Source of the DNA: Lactobacillales bacterium
GTDB taxonomy: Bacteria > Bacillota > Bacilli > Lactobacillales > Streptococcaceae
DNA length: 6,348 nt
Assembly (NCBI GenBank): GCA_031257815.1
Contig: JAIRNX010000047.1
Coordinates: 1 to 6,348 of the forward strand
Direction of reading: 5' to 3'
In this document: piece by piece, positions 1 to 6,348 of the stretch
Layout: each line of letters starts with the position of its first letter
How positions within the stretch are numbered: position 1 is the first letter of the stretch
Position numbers and translations under genes: made by a program
The notes under the pieces: model-generated
Databases searched by the model: none
Told to the model about the DNA's origin: nothing
Seen by the model: the letters and a program-made list of their open reading frames with translations, nothing else

Positions 1-264
1 TTGACGTTCATCGTCTTTAAAGGAAGGATCTCCAATCAGACCAGTACCGCCACCTACTAAAGCAATCGGAAAATGCCCTGCTAACTGAAAACGACGTAGC
101 AAAAGAATTGGCACTAAATGCCCAACATGCAAAGAACTTGCCGTAGGATCAAAGCCGATATACATCTGGATTGCCCCTTTTTCTAATGCCTGGGCTAAAT
201 CAGTCTCTTTTGTTGCCTGATATACCAATCCACGTTCTTTTAATTCTTCAAAAAATGACAACAT
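1..264 (-). CDS. tyrS: Tyrosyl-tRNA synthetase, N-terminal part (runs off the left edge)
   Basis: Class I synthetase that attaches tyrosine to tRNA-Tyr in the cytoplasm. The minus strand reads open from the window edge. The translation carries the tyrosine pocket and HIGH region as [16 protein letters not shown] (HIGH variant HVGH) and then [14 protein letters not shown]. The GDPSFK ending resembles the E. coli-type TyrS rather than the GDPSGR/K form I remember from many Bacilli. Only about 90 of some 420 residues are present, so the KMSKS loop and the S4-like C-terminal domain lie outside. Two in-frame starts are possible. The ATG at 276 has its only Shine-Dalgarno (AGAAGGG) directly abutting it, so I chose the ATG at 264, which lies 12 nt from the same site and gives [13 protein letters not shown]. 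No T-box antiterminator is visible upstream on this strand, and a MITE-like element begins about 80 bp upstream. Identity is secure; the exact start is uncertain. Confidence 0.93.
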   Translation of the reverse strand, partial: MLSFFEELKERGLVYQATKETDLAQALEKGAIQMYIGFDPTASSLHVGHLVPILLLRRFQLAGHFPIALVGGGTGLIGDPSFKDDERQ

Positions 265-357
265 AATCTCTTTCATCCCTTCTGCGTACCTATGATTTTC
301 ATGTTACTAAAAAACAAAAGCAAGTAAAGCATTGACGGCAAATTTTTTAATGAAAAT

Positions 358-514
358 GTTTAAGAGCCTGTTAACGATCTCTCTATTTCCCACAATTGTA
401 ATCAAGCAAAGCTTGAAACAATTCGTAAGGAACCCGACAGGTTTTTTAACGAAAAAATACGGAAAAATAGCCAAAATCATTCATCACTCCGAGATCGTTA
501 ACACGTTCTTAAAC
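358..514. mobile_element. MITE-like element, copy 1 (157 bp, terminal inverted repeats)
   Basis: The ends 358-381 and 491-514 are inverted repeats matching at 22 of 24 positions, including a perfect inner 12-mer GTTAACGATCTC / GAGATCGTTAAC. Inside, 387-452 is a 66-nt core that recurs at 4581-4646 with a single difference (T443 against C4637). The core folds: AATTGT (394-399) pairs with ACAATT (418-423) and CAAGC (403-407) with GCTTG (411-415), followed by AACC-CGACA-GGTT and a T run. No ORF large enough for a transposase fits. I see no clear target-site duplication. The structure fits a non-autonomous, IS-derived miniature element, but I do not recognise the family. It lies between tyrS and a small minus-strand ORF, and its right end supplies the last codons of that ORF. 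Confidence 0.7.
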
Positions 515-689
515 TTTTTACCGACTGCCATTCATTTAATTTTTTTTGATCAATTTTTGAAATATTTTCATTGTAATATTTGCTTTTTTCCTCAATTGTT
601 AAAGCTTTTTGCCAGATATTATCTAGTGTTTGCTTCATATTCACAGATATATCTAGATCAATAATATTTTTACTAGAGCTTTCTATCAT
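498..689 (-). pseudogene. Small ORF of unknown function, probably truncated by the MITE-like element
   Basis: This 63-codon frame starts MIESSSKNIIDLDI and continues with a charged, helix-prone stretch rich in K, E, N, D and Q (for example TLDNIWQKALTIEEKSKYYN). That composition looks more like real coding sequence than the opposite strand does. The last residues, SLRTC and the stop, are encoded inside the right terminal inverted repeat of the element at 358-514, so the native C-terminus has probably been replaced by element sequence. An in-frame stop lies a few codons before the start ATG. Only a weak GGGA precedes that ATG, and I see no convincing promoter. I do not recognise the family. 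It could be a truncated gene, a relic, or chance; the function is unknown. Confidence 0.35.
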
Positions 690-764
690 ATCATTCCCAT
701 TTCTATTTTTAGTTATTTTTTAGTTAATTGTATACATAATTTCAAATAAAACAAGAAATTATAA

Positions 765-884
765 ATACAAGAATATAAATTACCTGCAACTGGGGAAACG
801 AGGAATTTGAAGTTCTTTATCGCCGGAGTCACGCTTTATTTAGGCGCATTAATAATTTATTTTCGTCGCAAATTGTATGAATAA
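765..884 (+). pseudogene. C-terminal sorting-signal remnant of an LPXTG surface protein
   Basis: From an in-frame stop at 762-764 to the TAA at 882-884 the frame reads IQEYK, then LPATGE (780-797), a short linker TRNLK, a hydrophobic stretch FFIAGVTLYLGALIIYF, and the basic tail RRKLYE. This is the full order of a Gram-positive cell-wall sorting signal: the sortase A motif, then a membrane span, then a positive tail. The frame is closed directly upstream by the stop at 762-764, no start codon lies between that stop and the motif, and the preceding 70 bases are AT-rich with no repeat-rich surface domain. The body of the protein is therefore missing, and this is most likely the decayed 3' end of a cell-wall-anchored protein gene. 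After the stop, 885-927 holds nothing I recognise, and a strong terminator follows at 928-978, probably the gene's original one. The motif assignment is strong; the identity of the lost protein cannot be told. Confidence 0.72.
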
Positions 885-927
885 GAGGCTCGCGAAGAGA
901 GAGATTTTTATGAAAATGTCCTAAAAT

Positions 928-978
928 AAAAAGTTTGAGCGTTAGAAATGTATGAATTTTTAGCGCTCAAACTTTTTT
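928..978 (+). terminator. Strong hairpin terminator, probably bidirectional
   Basis: 928-941 pairs perfectly with 964-977 (core AGTTTGAGCG / CGCTCAAACT). The helix continues inward through about eight more pairs with two G-T wobbles to a 6-nt loop near 950-955. The T run 973-978 follows on the plus strand, and an A run at 928-932 would give a U run on the minus strand. It closes the LPXTG remnant and insulates the ileS promoter from upstream transcription. Confidence 0.85.
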
Positions 979-1043
979 AATTTTGTAAGTTGATATTTGG
1001 GAGGGCAGTTTCGCGGATGCTTTTGATGACACAATTCATAATT

Positions 1044-1072
1044 TTGAATTTTAAAGTCTGTCATGATATCAT
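1044..1072 (+). promoter_or_regulatory. Candidate sigma-A promoter of the ileS T-box transcript, extended -10
   Basis: TTGAAT (1044-1049) and TATCAT (1067-1072) are separated by exactly 17 nt, and TG at 1064-1065 gives an extended -10. Transcription would start near 1079, shortly before the first T-box helix at 1098, and after the upstream terminator. The -10 lies inside a 14-bp perfect palindrome, TCATGATATCATGA (1061-1074). The promoter is predicted from sequence and position only. Confidence 0.6.
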
Positions 1073-1097
1073 GATAAACATAATAATTTACAAAATT

Positions 1098-1313
1098 TTT
1101 AGGCAGAACAGAAAAATAAAATTTATTCTTAAAGCGAGTGGGGGATGGTGAGAGCCTTATAAATGTTAGATTTTATTAGATCATCTGCTAAATGTCTTTC
1201 TGAATTTTAGTAAGAAAGAACGGATATGCGCCGTTACCGTTTGAGGAAGTTAAATTTTTTGACTTTAAATTTAGGTGGTAGCGAGCATCTCGTCCTAGGC
1301 GAGGTGTTTTTTT
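1098..1313 (+). promoter_or_regulatory. T-box leader specific for tRNA-Ile, controlling ileS
   Basis: The leader senses the ratio of uncharged to charged tRNA-Ile and allows read-through into ileS when isoleucine is short. Stem I base pairs 1098-1107 with 1184-1192 (GCAGA with TCTGC, one bulged G), and its next helix pairs AATAAAAT (1115-1122) with ATTTTATT (1170-1177). The loop between them places AUC (1180-1182) followed by A1183 directly before the lower helix, the expected position of the specifier codon, here isoleucine. GATGGTGAGAGCC (1144-1156) resembles the conserved apical part of Stem I. Stem II is 1196-1201 with 1213-1218, and Stem III is AACGG (1219-1223) with CCGTT (1231-1235). 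The T-box proper is TTAGGTGGTAGCGAG (1271-1285). Its TGGT would pair with an ACCA tRNA end, as expected for a discriminator base A. TAGG can pair with CCTA (1294-1297) as antiterminator. No Stem IIA/B is apparent. Confidence 0.88.
1286..1313 (+). terminator. T-box regulated terminator of the ileS leader
   Basis: CATCTCG (1286-1292) pairs with CGAGGTG (1300-1306) with one G-T wobble around a 7-nt loop, followed by seven T (1307-1313). Its 5' arm and loop contain the bases (CTCG and CCTA) that the T-box sequence would pair with in the antiterminator, so the two folds are mutually exclusive. The 107 nt from here to the ileS start hold no feature I can name apart from the ribosome binding site. 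Confidence 0.85.
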
Positions 1314-1420
1314 ATGTTTGCCATTTTTGAAAGCACAACCTTGCGAAGAAGCAAAAGACAGTCACTTTAGGCAATTTAATGGGAAGGCATATTTTTTAAG
1401 CAGCAAAGGAGAGTTTATTT

Positions 1421-4213
1421 ATGAAAATGAAAGATACTTTAAATTTGGGAAAGACAGCTTTTCCAATGCGTGGAAATTTACCAAAGCGTGAAGCAGAGTG
1501 GCAGAGAGATTGGGAAGATAAAAAAATTTATAAGACGCGTCAGAAAATTAATAAAGGAAAACCAGCCTTTATCTTGCATGATGGACCTCCGTACGCGAAT
1601 GGAAATATTCATCTGGGGCATTCGTTGAACAAAATTTCGAAGGATATCATCGTGCGGGCGAAGTCAATGAGCGGTTTTCGTGCTCCTTTCGTTCCTGGGT
1701 GGGATACACATGGTTTACCCATTGAACAAGTGTTGACAAATAAAGGTGTAAAACGTAAAGAAATCCCACTTTCTGCTTATTTAGAAAAATGTAAAAAATA
1801 TGCTTTGGCACAAATAGATAAGCAGCGTGATGATTTTAAGCGTTTGGGTATCAGTGGTGATTGGGAGCATCCATATGTAACATTGGATTCCGCATATGAA
1901 GCTGCGCAGATTCGTGTTTTTGGAAAAATGGCAGAAAAAGGTTATATCTACAAAGGTTTGAAGCCGATTTATTGGTCACCATCTTCAGAATCTTCATTGG
2001 CCGAGGCAGAAATCGAATATAAAGATGTAAAATCTCCTTCGATTTATGTCACATTTAGAGTTGCTGATGGGAAGAATTTATTAGATAAAGATATAGAACT
2101 TGTGATTTGGACAACAACGCCATGGACTTTGCCAGCAAATTTAGGAATTTCGGTAAATCCTAATTTTGAATATGCAGTAGTTGAGGCAAATGATCGCAAA
2201 TTTGTTGTTGCTAAAGAAATGCTAGAAAGTGTGGCTGAAGCAATTGGTTGGGAGCAATATGAGATTCTTCAAAACCTAAAAGGCTCTAAGATGGAGTATA
2301 TGACAGCCTACCATCCATTTTATAACAGAACTTCACTTGTGATGGTTGGGGATCATGTAACGAATGAAGCAGGTACGGGTTTAGTTCATACAGCACCAGG
2401 TTTTGGGGAAGAAGATTATATTATTGGGAAAAAATATGGTTTAGAAATCCTTTCACCTATTGACGGTAAAGGTGTTTATACCAAAGAAGCGCCAGGATTT
2501 GCTGGGATGTTTTATGATAAGGCGAATCCAGTGATTACTGAGATGTTAGAAGAAAAAGGTGCGTTGCTCAAGCTTGACTTCTTTACGCATAGCTATCCGC
2601 ATGATTGGCGAACGAAGAAACCAGTGATTTACCGAGCAACAACGCAGTGGTTTGCTTCGATTGATAAGTTTCGTCAAAATATTTTGGATGAAGTGGAAAA
2701 AGTTGACTGGATTATTCCATGGGGTAAGACTCGTTTATACAATATGGTGCGTGATCGCGGCGATTGGGTGATTTCGCGTCAACGAGCGTGGGGCGTGCCG
2801 TTGCCAATTTTTTATGCGGAGAATGAGGAGGCGATTATCACGTCAGTTACAGTTGAACATGTAGCAAAGTTAGTTGAAGAATTCGGCTCAAAAGTTTGGT
2901 ATGAACGAGAAGCAAAAGATTTGCTGCCAGAAGACTTTACACATCCAGCTTCACCTAATGGTGAATTTACGAAAGAAAAAGATATTATGGATGTGTGGTT
3001 TGATTCGGGTTCATCGCATGCAGGTGTGTTGTGCGAGCGAGAAGAGTTGAGTTTCCCGGCGGATTTGTATTTGGAAGGTTCAGATCAAAATCGTGGTTGG
3101 TTTAACTCATCAATTACCACTTCGGTTGCCATTAATGGCGTTGCACCATATAAAGCAGTGCTATCGCAGGGTTTTGTTTTGGATGGCGAAGGTCGTAAGA
3201 TGAGTAAGTCTCTAGGCAATATTATTGCGCCTGATCAAGTGGTAAAGCAGTATGGCGCAGATATCTTGCGTTTATGGGTTGCCTCAGTGGATACCGAAGC
3301 TGATGTGCGTGTTTCAATGGATATTTTAGCTCAAGTAGCTGAAATTTATCGTAAAATCCGTAATACCATGCGCTTTTTATTGGCCAATACATCTGACTTT
3401 AATCCTAAGACCGATACTGTTTCTTATGAAAACTTACGTTCTGTTGATAAATATATGATAATACGTCTTAACCAAGTCATTCACTCAATTCGTGAAAAGG
3501 GCTATGATAAATATGATTTCGGTCATATCTATAAAACAGTAATGACTTTCTTAACTAATGACTTATCTGCTTTTTACTTGGATTTTGCCAAAGATATTGT
3601 ATACATTGAAGGATTTGATAATAAAAATCGTCGAGCGATGCAAACGGTCTTTTACCAAAGTTTAGTTGCTTTAACGAAGCTTTTAACGCCGATTTTGCCA
3701 CATACAGCAGAAGAAATTTGGACACAGTTGGAGTACGAAGAAGAAGCGTTTGCCCAGTTAGCAGAGTTTCCTGAGGTAACGACTTATGCTAATGAAGAAG
3801 AGCTACTGCAAGAGTGGTCAGCGTTTTTTAATTTTCGTGATAAGGTATTAAAAGCTTTAGAAGAAGCGCGCAACGAAAAGAAAATCGGTAAATCAATGGC
3901 AGCAAAGGTTATTGTCTATCCAAATAAGGTAGTTTATACCTTACTTTTATCTTTGGATAGCAGTATCGCTCAGTTGTTAATTGTTTCTAAATTTAAAGTA
4001 AGTGAAGAAGAAGTGCCTGATTCGGCAATGAAGTTTGACGATGTTGCGATTTTGGTAGAGCATGCTGATGGAGATGTATGTGTACGTTGTCGCCGTTTTG
4101 ATGAAACAGTAGGTGCAAATGAAAATATGCATTTGCACGAAGTTTGCGATCATTGTGCAGAAATTTTAGAAATGTATTTCCCTGAAGCAGTTAAAGAAGG
4201 ATTTGAGAAGTAA
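1421..4213 (+). CDS. ileS: Isoleucyl-tRNA synthetase, full length
   Basis: Class Ia synthetase that activates isoleucine, charges tRNA-Ile, and hydrolyses mischarged valine; cytoplasmic. At 930 residues it matches the usual Gram-positive length. Seen in order: [12 protein letters not shown] with the HIGH variant HLGH at 64-67; [10 protein letters not shown] from 93; the CP1 editing domain with the threonine-rich [11 protein letters not shown] (230-240) and [12 protein letters not shown] (322-333), whose H323 and D332 have the same spacing as the E. coli editing residues; [14 protein letters not shown] at 593-597; an anticodon-binding helical region after about 640; and a C-terminal zinc knuckle C887-x2-C890 ... 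C909-x2-C912. V586 and V629 align by my count with S. aureus V588 and V631, so the known mupirocin-resistance substitutions are absent. AAAGGAGAG (1405-1413) lies 7 nt before the first ATG, favouring it over the in-frame ATG at 1427. The gene is alone in its transcription unit under the T-box leader. No lesion is visible. Confidence 0.99.
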   Translation: MKMKDTLNLGKTAFPMRGNLPKREAEWQRDWEDKKIYKTRQKINKGKPAFILHDGPPYANGNIHLGHSLNKISKDIIVRAKSMSGFRAPFVPGWDTHGLPIEQVLTNKGVKRKEIPLSAYLEKCKKYALAQIDKQRDDFKRLGISGDWEHPYVTLDSAYEAAQIRVFGKMAEKGYIYKGLKPIYWSPSSESSLAEAEIEYKDVKSPSIYVTFRVADGKNLLDKDIELVIWTTTPWTLPANLGISVNPNFEYAVVEANDRKFVVAKEMLESVAEAIGWEQYEILQNLKGSKMEYMTAYHPFYNRTSLVMVGDHVTNEAGTGLVHTAPGFGEEDYIIGKKYGLEILSPIDGKGVYTKEAPGFAGMFYDKANPVITEMLEEKGALLKLDFFTHSYPHDWRTKKPVIYRATTQWFASIDKFRQNILDEVEKVDWIIPWGKTRLYNMVRDRGDWVISRQRAWGVPLPIFYAENEEAIITSVTVEHVAKLVEEFGSKVWYEREAKDLLPEDFTHPASPNGEFTKEKDIMDVWFDSGSSHAGVLCEREELSFPADLYLEGSDQNRGWFNSSITTSVAINGVAPYKAVLSQGFVLDGEGRKMSKSLGNIIAPDQVVKQYGADILRLWVASVDTEADVRVSMDILAQVAEIYRKIRNTMRFLLANTSDFNPKTDTVSYENLRSVDKYMIIRLNQVIHSIREKGYDKYDFGHIYKTVMTFLTNDLSAFYLDFAKDIVYIEGFDNKNRRAMQTVFYQSLVALTKLLTPILPHTAEEIWTQLEYEEEAFAQLAEFPEVTTYANEEELLQEWSAFFNFRDKVLKALEEARNEKKIGKSMAAKVIVYPNKVVYTLLLSLDSSIAQLLIVSKFKVSEEEVPDSAMKFDDVAILVEHADGDVCVRCRRFDETVGANENMHLHEVCDHCAEILEMYFPEAVKEGFEK

Positions 4214-4247
4214 ACTTTCAATTTGGTAAAAATCTCCACATAAGGAA

Positions 4248-4322
4248 ATGATGAGCGAAAAACTTTTGGGAGATTTTGAAGAATTTATTACACATCATTT
4301 AAAAAATTATGTGAAAGCGTAA
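4248..4322 (+). CDS. Doubtful 24-codon ORF after ileS
   Basis: A short frame opens with tandem ATGs (4248 and 4251) and reads MMSEKLLGDFEEFITHHL, then KNYVKA and a stop. AAGGA (4242-4246) sits only 4 nt from the second ATG. A 9-bp inverted repeat, AAAATCTCC (4229-4237) with GGAGATTTT (4269-4277), encloses the start, so it would be hidden in a hairpin. It could be a gene remnant or chance; I recognise no family. The rest of 4214-4325 shows nothing else. Confidence 0.15.
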   Translation: MMSEKLLGDFEEFITHHLKNYVKA

Positions 4323-4325
4323 ACT

Positions 4326-4372
4326 AAACTATGTAAGTGACTACTTCTAGGTAAGGTCACTGCCCAGTTTTT
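4326..4372 (+). terminator. Probable ileS terminator
   Basis: AGTGAC (4336-4341) pairs with GTCACT (4356-4361), extended inward by CTT (4344-4346) with AAG (4353-4355) past a 2-nt bulge. AAACT (4326-4330) can pair with AGTTT (4366-4370), and a T run follows to 4372. The helix is moderate in strength and the T run partly overlaps the outer stem, so this is likely but not certain. It is the only terminator-like structure between ileS and the palindrome at 4376. Confidence 0.5.
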
Positions 4373-4375
4373 AAA

Positions 4376-4447
4376 TAGACCTCCTCGTATAATATAAACA
4401 GTTCATTGTTTGATAGATGAACTGTTTATATTATACGAGGAGGTCTA
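4376..4447. repeat. Perfect 31-bp palindromic hairpin with a 10-nt loop
   Basis: 4376-4406 is the exact reverse complement of 4417-4447, with loop TGTTTGATAG (4407-4416). The arm ends are TAGACCTCCTCG and CGAGGAGGTCTA; the interior is AT-rich and contains TATAAT on each strand (4388-4393 and 4430-4435). The left arm carries ACCTCCT, identical to the 16S anti-Shine-Dalgarno core, and the right arm carries its complement AGGAGGT, but no suitably placed start codon follows on either strand. No T run follows, so it is not a typical terminator. Its right end abuts, and by three bases overlaps, the left inverted repeat of the MITE-like copy 2. It may be a palindromic mobile unit, an insertion-sequence relic, or a processing hairpin. 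The palindrome is certain; its role is unknown. Confidence 0.9.
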
Positions 4448-4705
4448 AGAGTCTGTTAACGATCTCTAGTGAAATGAATTGCGTTTATCAAATTGTAATA
4501 ACCCGACAGGTTTTTTGAGCTATTTTTTCGTAGTTTGAGGCAAAAAACGTAGGTTTAGCGGTGCTAAATCGAGGCTCCCGTTCCCACAATTGTAATCAAG
4601 CAAAGCTTGAAACAATTCGTAAGGAACCCGACAGGTCTTTTAACGACAAAGTGCAAAAAAATATCAAAAACTTTCGCCGCTAGAAGATGGTAGACAGGTT
4701 CTTAG
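4445..4705. mobile_element. MITE-like element, copy 2 (261 bp, composite, upstream of pheS)
   Basis: The left end 4446-4467 matches copy 1 (361-382) at 21 of 22 positions. The right end 4684-4705 is a decayed inverted repeat of the left end (16 of 22, with the outer TTCTTAG intact). The core 4581-4646 matches copy 1 at 65 of 66 positions. Between the left end and the core lie 113 extra bases (copy 1 has four). These contain a shortened second core at 4493-4517, in which AATTGTAAT joins directly to AACCCGACAGG and the 28-nt hairpin part is missing. They also contain a CTA-T6 / A6-TAG hairpin (4520-4552) and TTTAGC-GGT-GCTAAA (4554-4568). No coding frame is evident. The element ends 42 bp before the pheS ATG, occupying the place where a pheS leader or promoter would be expected. 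I found no convincing promoter in 4445-4747. Confidence 0.7.
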
Positions 4706-4747
4706 GGGAATGTAGTGCGTGTTTTTTTATATAAAGGTGGGATAATT

Positions 4748-5791
4748 ATGAACTTAAAAGAAGAGTTAAAAAATTTGAAATTAAAGGTGAGTCAACAGAT
4801 CGAGCAAGCAAAGACTTTAAAAGAGTTAGATAATATTAGAGTTGAAACGTTAGGGAAGAAAGGTCCCATTACACAAGTTTTGCATGGTATGAAAGACTTA
4901 TCAGTTATAGAGCGACCAGCAGTCGGTGCTTTTGCCAACAAAATTCGCGATACTTTAGCTGCGCAGATTGAAAAGAAAAAGCAAATCTTAGAAAGGCAGG
5001 CATTAAACGATGCCCTAGTTCAAGAAACACTTGATGTGACTTTACCAGGCAAAAAAGTAAAGCGAGGAGTTCGCCATATTTTAAGCCAGACGCAAGAAGA
5101 AATTGAAGATATTTTTTTATCCATGGGTTACAGAATCGTTGAAGGCTATGAGGTAGAAAGTGACCATTATAATTTTGAAAGGATGAATTTACCTAAGGGT
5201 CATCCTGCACGTGATATGCAAGATAGTTTTTATATCTCTGAAGAAATTTTACTTAGAACCCATACCTCTCCTGTACAAGCGCGAGTGATGGAAGAACATG
5301 ACTTTACAAAAGGTGGTTTGCGAATGATTTCGCCAGGGCGCGTTTTTCGTCGCGATACTGATGACGCTACGCACTCTCATCAGTTTCATCAGATTGAAGG
5401 TTTGGTGATTGATAAAGGGATCACTATGGGAGATTTAAAAGGGACACTTGAGTTTGTAATAAAGAAAATTTTTGGTGAAGAGCGAAAGATTCGCTTGCGT
5501 CCATCATTTTTTCCCTTTACAGAACCTTCTGTAGAAGTTGATGTTAGCTGCTTTAAATGTGAAGGCAAAGGTTGCAATGTTTGTAAATACACGGGATGGA
5601 TTGAGATTTTAGGAGCAGGAATGGTGCATCCTAAGGTGCTGAAAATGTCAGGAATTGATCCGGAAGTTTACGCTGGTTTTGCCTTTGGTTTAGGTCAAGA
5701 ACGGATTGCGATGCTGCGTTTTGGCATTAATGATATTCGTTACTTTTATACAAATGATATGCGTTTTTTAGGGCAGTTTGCTCGTTTATAA
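4748..5791 (+). CDS. pheS: Phenylalanyl-tRNA synthetase alpha chain
   Basis: Catalytic chain of the alpha2-beta2 class IIc enzyme that charges tRNA-Phe, working with PheT. With the ATG at 4748 the protein is 347 residues, the usual length. AAAGGTGGG (4733-4741) is 6 nt upstream, so the in-frame GTG at 4715, which would add 11 residues, is rejected. Residues 1 to about 90 form the helical, coiled-coil-like N-terminal arm that contacts tRNA ([20 protein letters not shown]). The catalytic core follows: [20 protein letters not shown], motif 2 around [19 protein letters not shown] (R201 onward), and motif 3 [10 protein letters not shown] with R319. A312 in FAFGLG is the native alanine that restricts the phenylalanine pocket. 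C268-x2-C271-x4-C276-x2-C279 is a cysteine cluster common in Gram-positive PheS. pheT follows after 23 nt, so the two are co-transcribed. No T-box is visible upstream. Confidence 0.98.
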   Translation: MNLKEELKNLKLKVSQQIEQAKTLKELDNIRVETLGKKGPITQVLHGMKDLSVIERPAVGAFANKIRDTLAAQIEKKKQILERQALNDALVQETLDVTLPGKKVKRGVRHILSQTQEEIEDIFLSMGYRIVEGYEVESDHYNFERMNLPKGHPARDMQDSFYISEEILLRTHTSPVQARVMEEHDFTKGGLRMISPGRVFRRDTDDATHSHQFHQIEGLVIDKGITMGDLKGTLEFVIKKIFGEERKIRLRPSFFPFTEPSVEVDVSCFKCEGKGCNVCKYTGWIEILGAGMVHPKVLKMSGIDPEVYAGFAFGLGQERIAMLRFGINDIRYFYTNDMRFLGQFARL

Positions 5792-5814
5792 ATAAGTAAA
5801 AGGAGGCAATTTGA

Positions 5815-6348
5815 ATGTTAGTTTCTTATAAATGGTTAAGCGAAATGCTTGATTTAACAAAAACAACTCCTAAAGAATTGGGAGATAAAATGTCTTTAAC
5901 CGGTATTGAAGTAGAAAATGTTATACGTCTTGCAGATGGATTAAAGAAGTTAGTAGTAGGCTTTGTTAAGGAATGTATCCCTCATCCAGATAGTGATCAC
6001 TTATCTATTTGTCAGGTTGATGTTGGTGAAAGTCAACCTTACCAAATTGTTTGTGGAGCGTCAAATATTAAAGCGGGCATAAAAGTCATTGTGGCGCTAC
6101 CTGGAGCGCGTATTGCCGGCAATACAAAGATTAAAAAAGGCAAAATGCGGGGTGCCGTTTCAATGGGAATGATTTGTTCATTGCAAGAGCTTGGTTTTAC
6201 AGAAAACGTTATACCAAAAGAATTTGCCGAGGGAATTTATTATTTGCCTGAAGAAGCTATTGTTGGAGAAGAAGTTTACTCTTATCTTGATATGGATGAT
6301 TCAGTGATTGAGCTAGCGATCACCCCCAATCGTGCAGATGCGCTTTCT
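5815..6348 (+). CDS. pheT: Phenylalanyl-tRNA synthetase beta chain, N-terminal part (runs off the right edge)
   Basis: Beta chain of PheRS, which binds tRNA and carries the editing site. The first 178 of about 800 residues are present and open to the edge. The start [15 protein letters not shown] is typical of PheT. The frame then shows the EMAP/Trbp111-like OB-fold tRNA-binding domain at about residues 40-150 ([52 protein letters not shown]) and enters the next domain at [26 protein letters not shown] (5798-5806) lies 8 nt before the ATG, a near-ideal ribosome binding site. It is the second gene of the pheST operon with no terminator in the 23-nt gap. No lesion is visible in the part seen. 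Confidence 0.98.
   Translation, partial: MLVSYKWLSEMLDLTKTTPKELGDKMSLTGIEVENVIRLADGLKKLVVGFVKECIPHPDSDHLSICQVDVGESQPYQIVCGASNIKAGIKVIVALPGARIAGNTKIKKGKMRGAVSMGMICSLQELGFTENVIPKEFAEGIYYLPEEAIVGEEVYSYLDMDDSVIELAITPNRADALS

Noticed and set aside
431..447. AACC-CGACA-GGTT plus T run in the repeat core as a true terminator
   Set aside because: The stem is only 4 bp. It may help fold the element, but it is too weak to call a terminator from sequence alone.
332..664. 110-codon plus-strand frame across the first repeat element
   Set aside because: It starts at a TTG without a ribosome binding site, reads through both inverted repeats and antisense to the 498-689 frame, and has low-complexity F/I/L-rich composition. 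It looks like chance open frame in AT-rich DNA.
910..924. ATG AAA ATG TCC TAA after GAGAGAG, resembling the ileS start region
   Set aside because: The match to the ileS start is short and made of common purine-rich and T-rich sequence. A 4-codon frame is not evidence of a gene or a duplication.
1017..1153. Open frame of about 45 codons through the ileS promoter and T-box leader
   Set aside because: It overlaps a well-supported promoter and structured RNA, lacks a ribosome binding site, and is rich in I, N and K codons expected by chance in AT-rich DNA.
1314..1370. 18-codon ORF (MFAIFESTTLRRSKRQSL) between the T-box terminator and ileS, as a leader peptide
   Set aside because: There is no ribosome binding site (a T run precedes the ATG), it is not rich in isoleucine codons, and ileS is already controlled by the T-box.
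4715..4747. Upstream GTG start for pheS, adding 11 residues
   Set aside because: The ATG at 4748 has AAAGGTGGG at ideal spacing and gives the normal family N-terminus and 347-residue length. The extension is hydrophobic and has no binding site.
5389..5592. 67-codon minus-strand frame inside pheS
   Set aside because: It is antisense to the conserved catalytic core of pheS, has no ribosome binding site, and is a shadow of that gene.

Overview
The window looks like part of the chromosome of a low-GC Gram-positive coccus of the Lactobacillales, most likely Enterococcaceae (Enterococcus, Tetragenococcus or Melissococcus type). The supports are an IleS and a PheS that read like the enterococcal proteins, strong AGGAGG-type ribosome binding sites, a T-box leader in front of ileS, and the remnant of an LPXTG sortase-anchored protein. 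The genus is an inference from remembered family sequences, not a search result.

Layout. Positions 1-264 (or 276), minus strand: the N-terminal end of a tyrosyl-tRNA synthetase gene that leaves the window on the left. Positions 277-930 are a decayed, AT-rich stretch. It holds a 157-bp MITE-like element with 24-bp terminal inverted repeats (358-514), a 63-codon minus-strand ORF whose 3' end runs into that element (498-689), and a headless C-terminal sorting signal of an LPXTG surface protein (765-884). A strong, probably bidirectional hairpin terminator (928-978) closes the region. An extended -10 promoter (1044-1072) then drives an isoleucine T-box leader (about 1098-1313), followed by ileS (1421-4213).

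The ileS-pheS gap (4214-4747) has a probable ileS terminator, a perfect 31-bp palindromic hairpin (4376-4447), and directly abutting it a second, longer and rearranged copy of the MITE-like family (4445-4705). pheS (4748-5791) and the start of pheT (5815 to the window edge) form a tight operon.

Functionally, all intact genes charge tRNA: TyrRS, IleRS and the alpha and beta chains of PheRS. Only ileS has a visible tRNA-sensing leader, and its specifier codon AUC and UGGU acceptor-binding bulge fit tRNA-Ile. The most unusual content is non-coding: a repeat family present twice, each copy close upstream of an aminoacyl-tRNA synthetase gene but in opposite orientations relative to that gene, plus an unusually perfect palindrome and two gene remnants. 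I read this as a rearrangement-prone junction between housekeeping genes. I found no defence, toxin-antitoxin, CRISPR or other clearly new multi-gene system.
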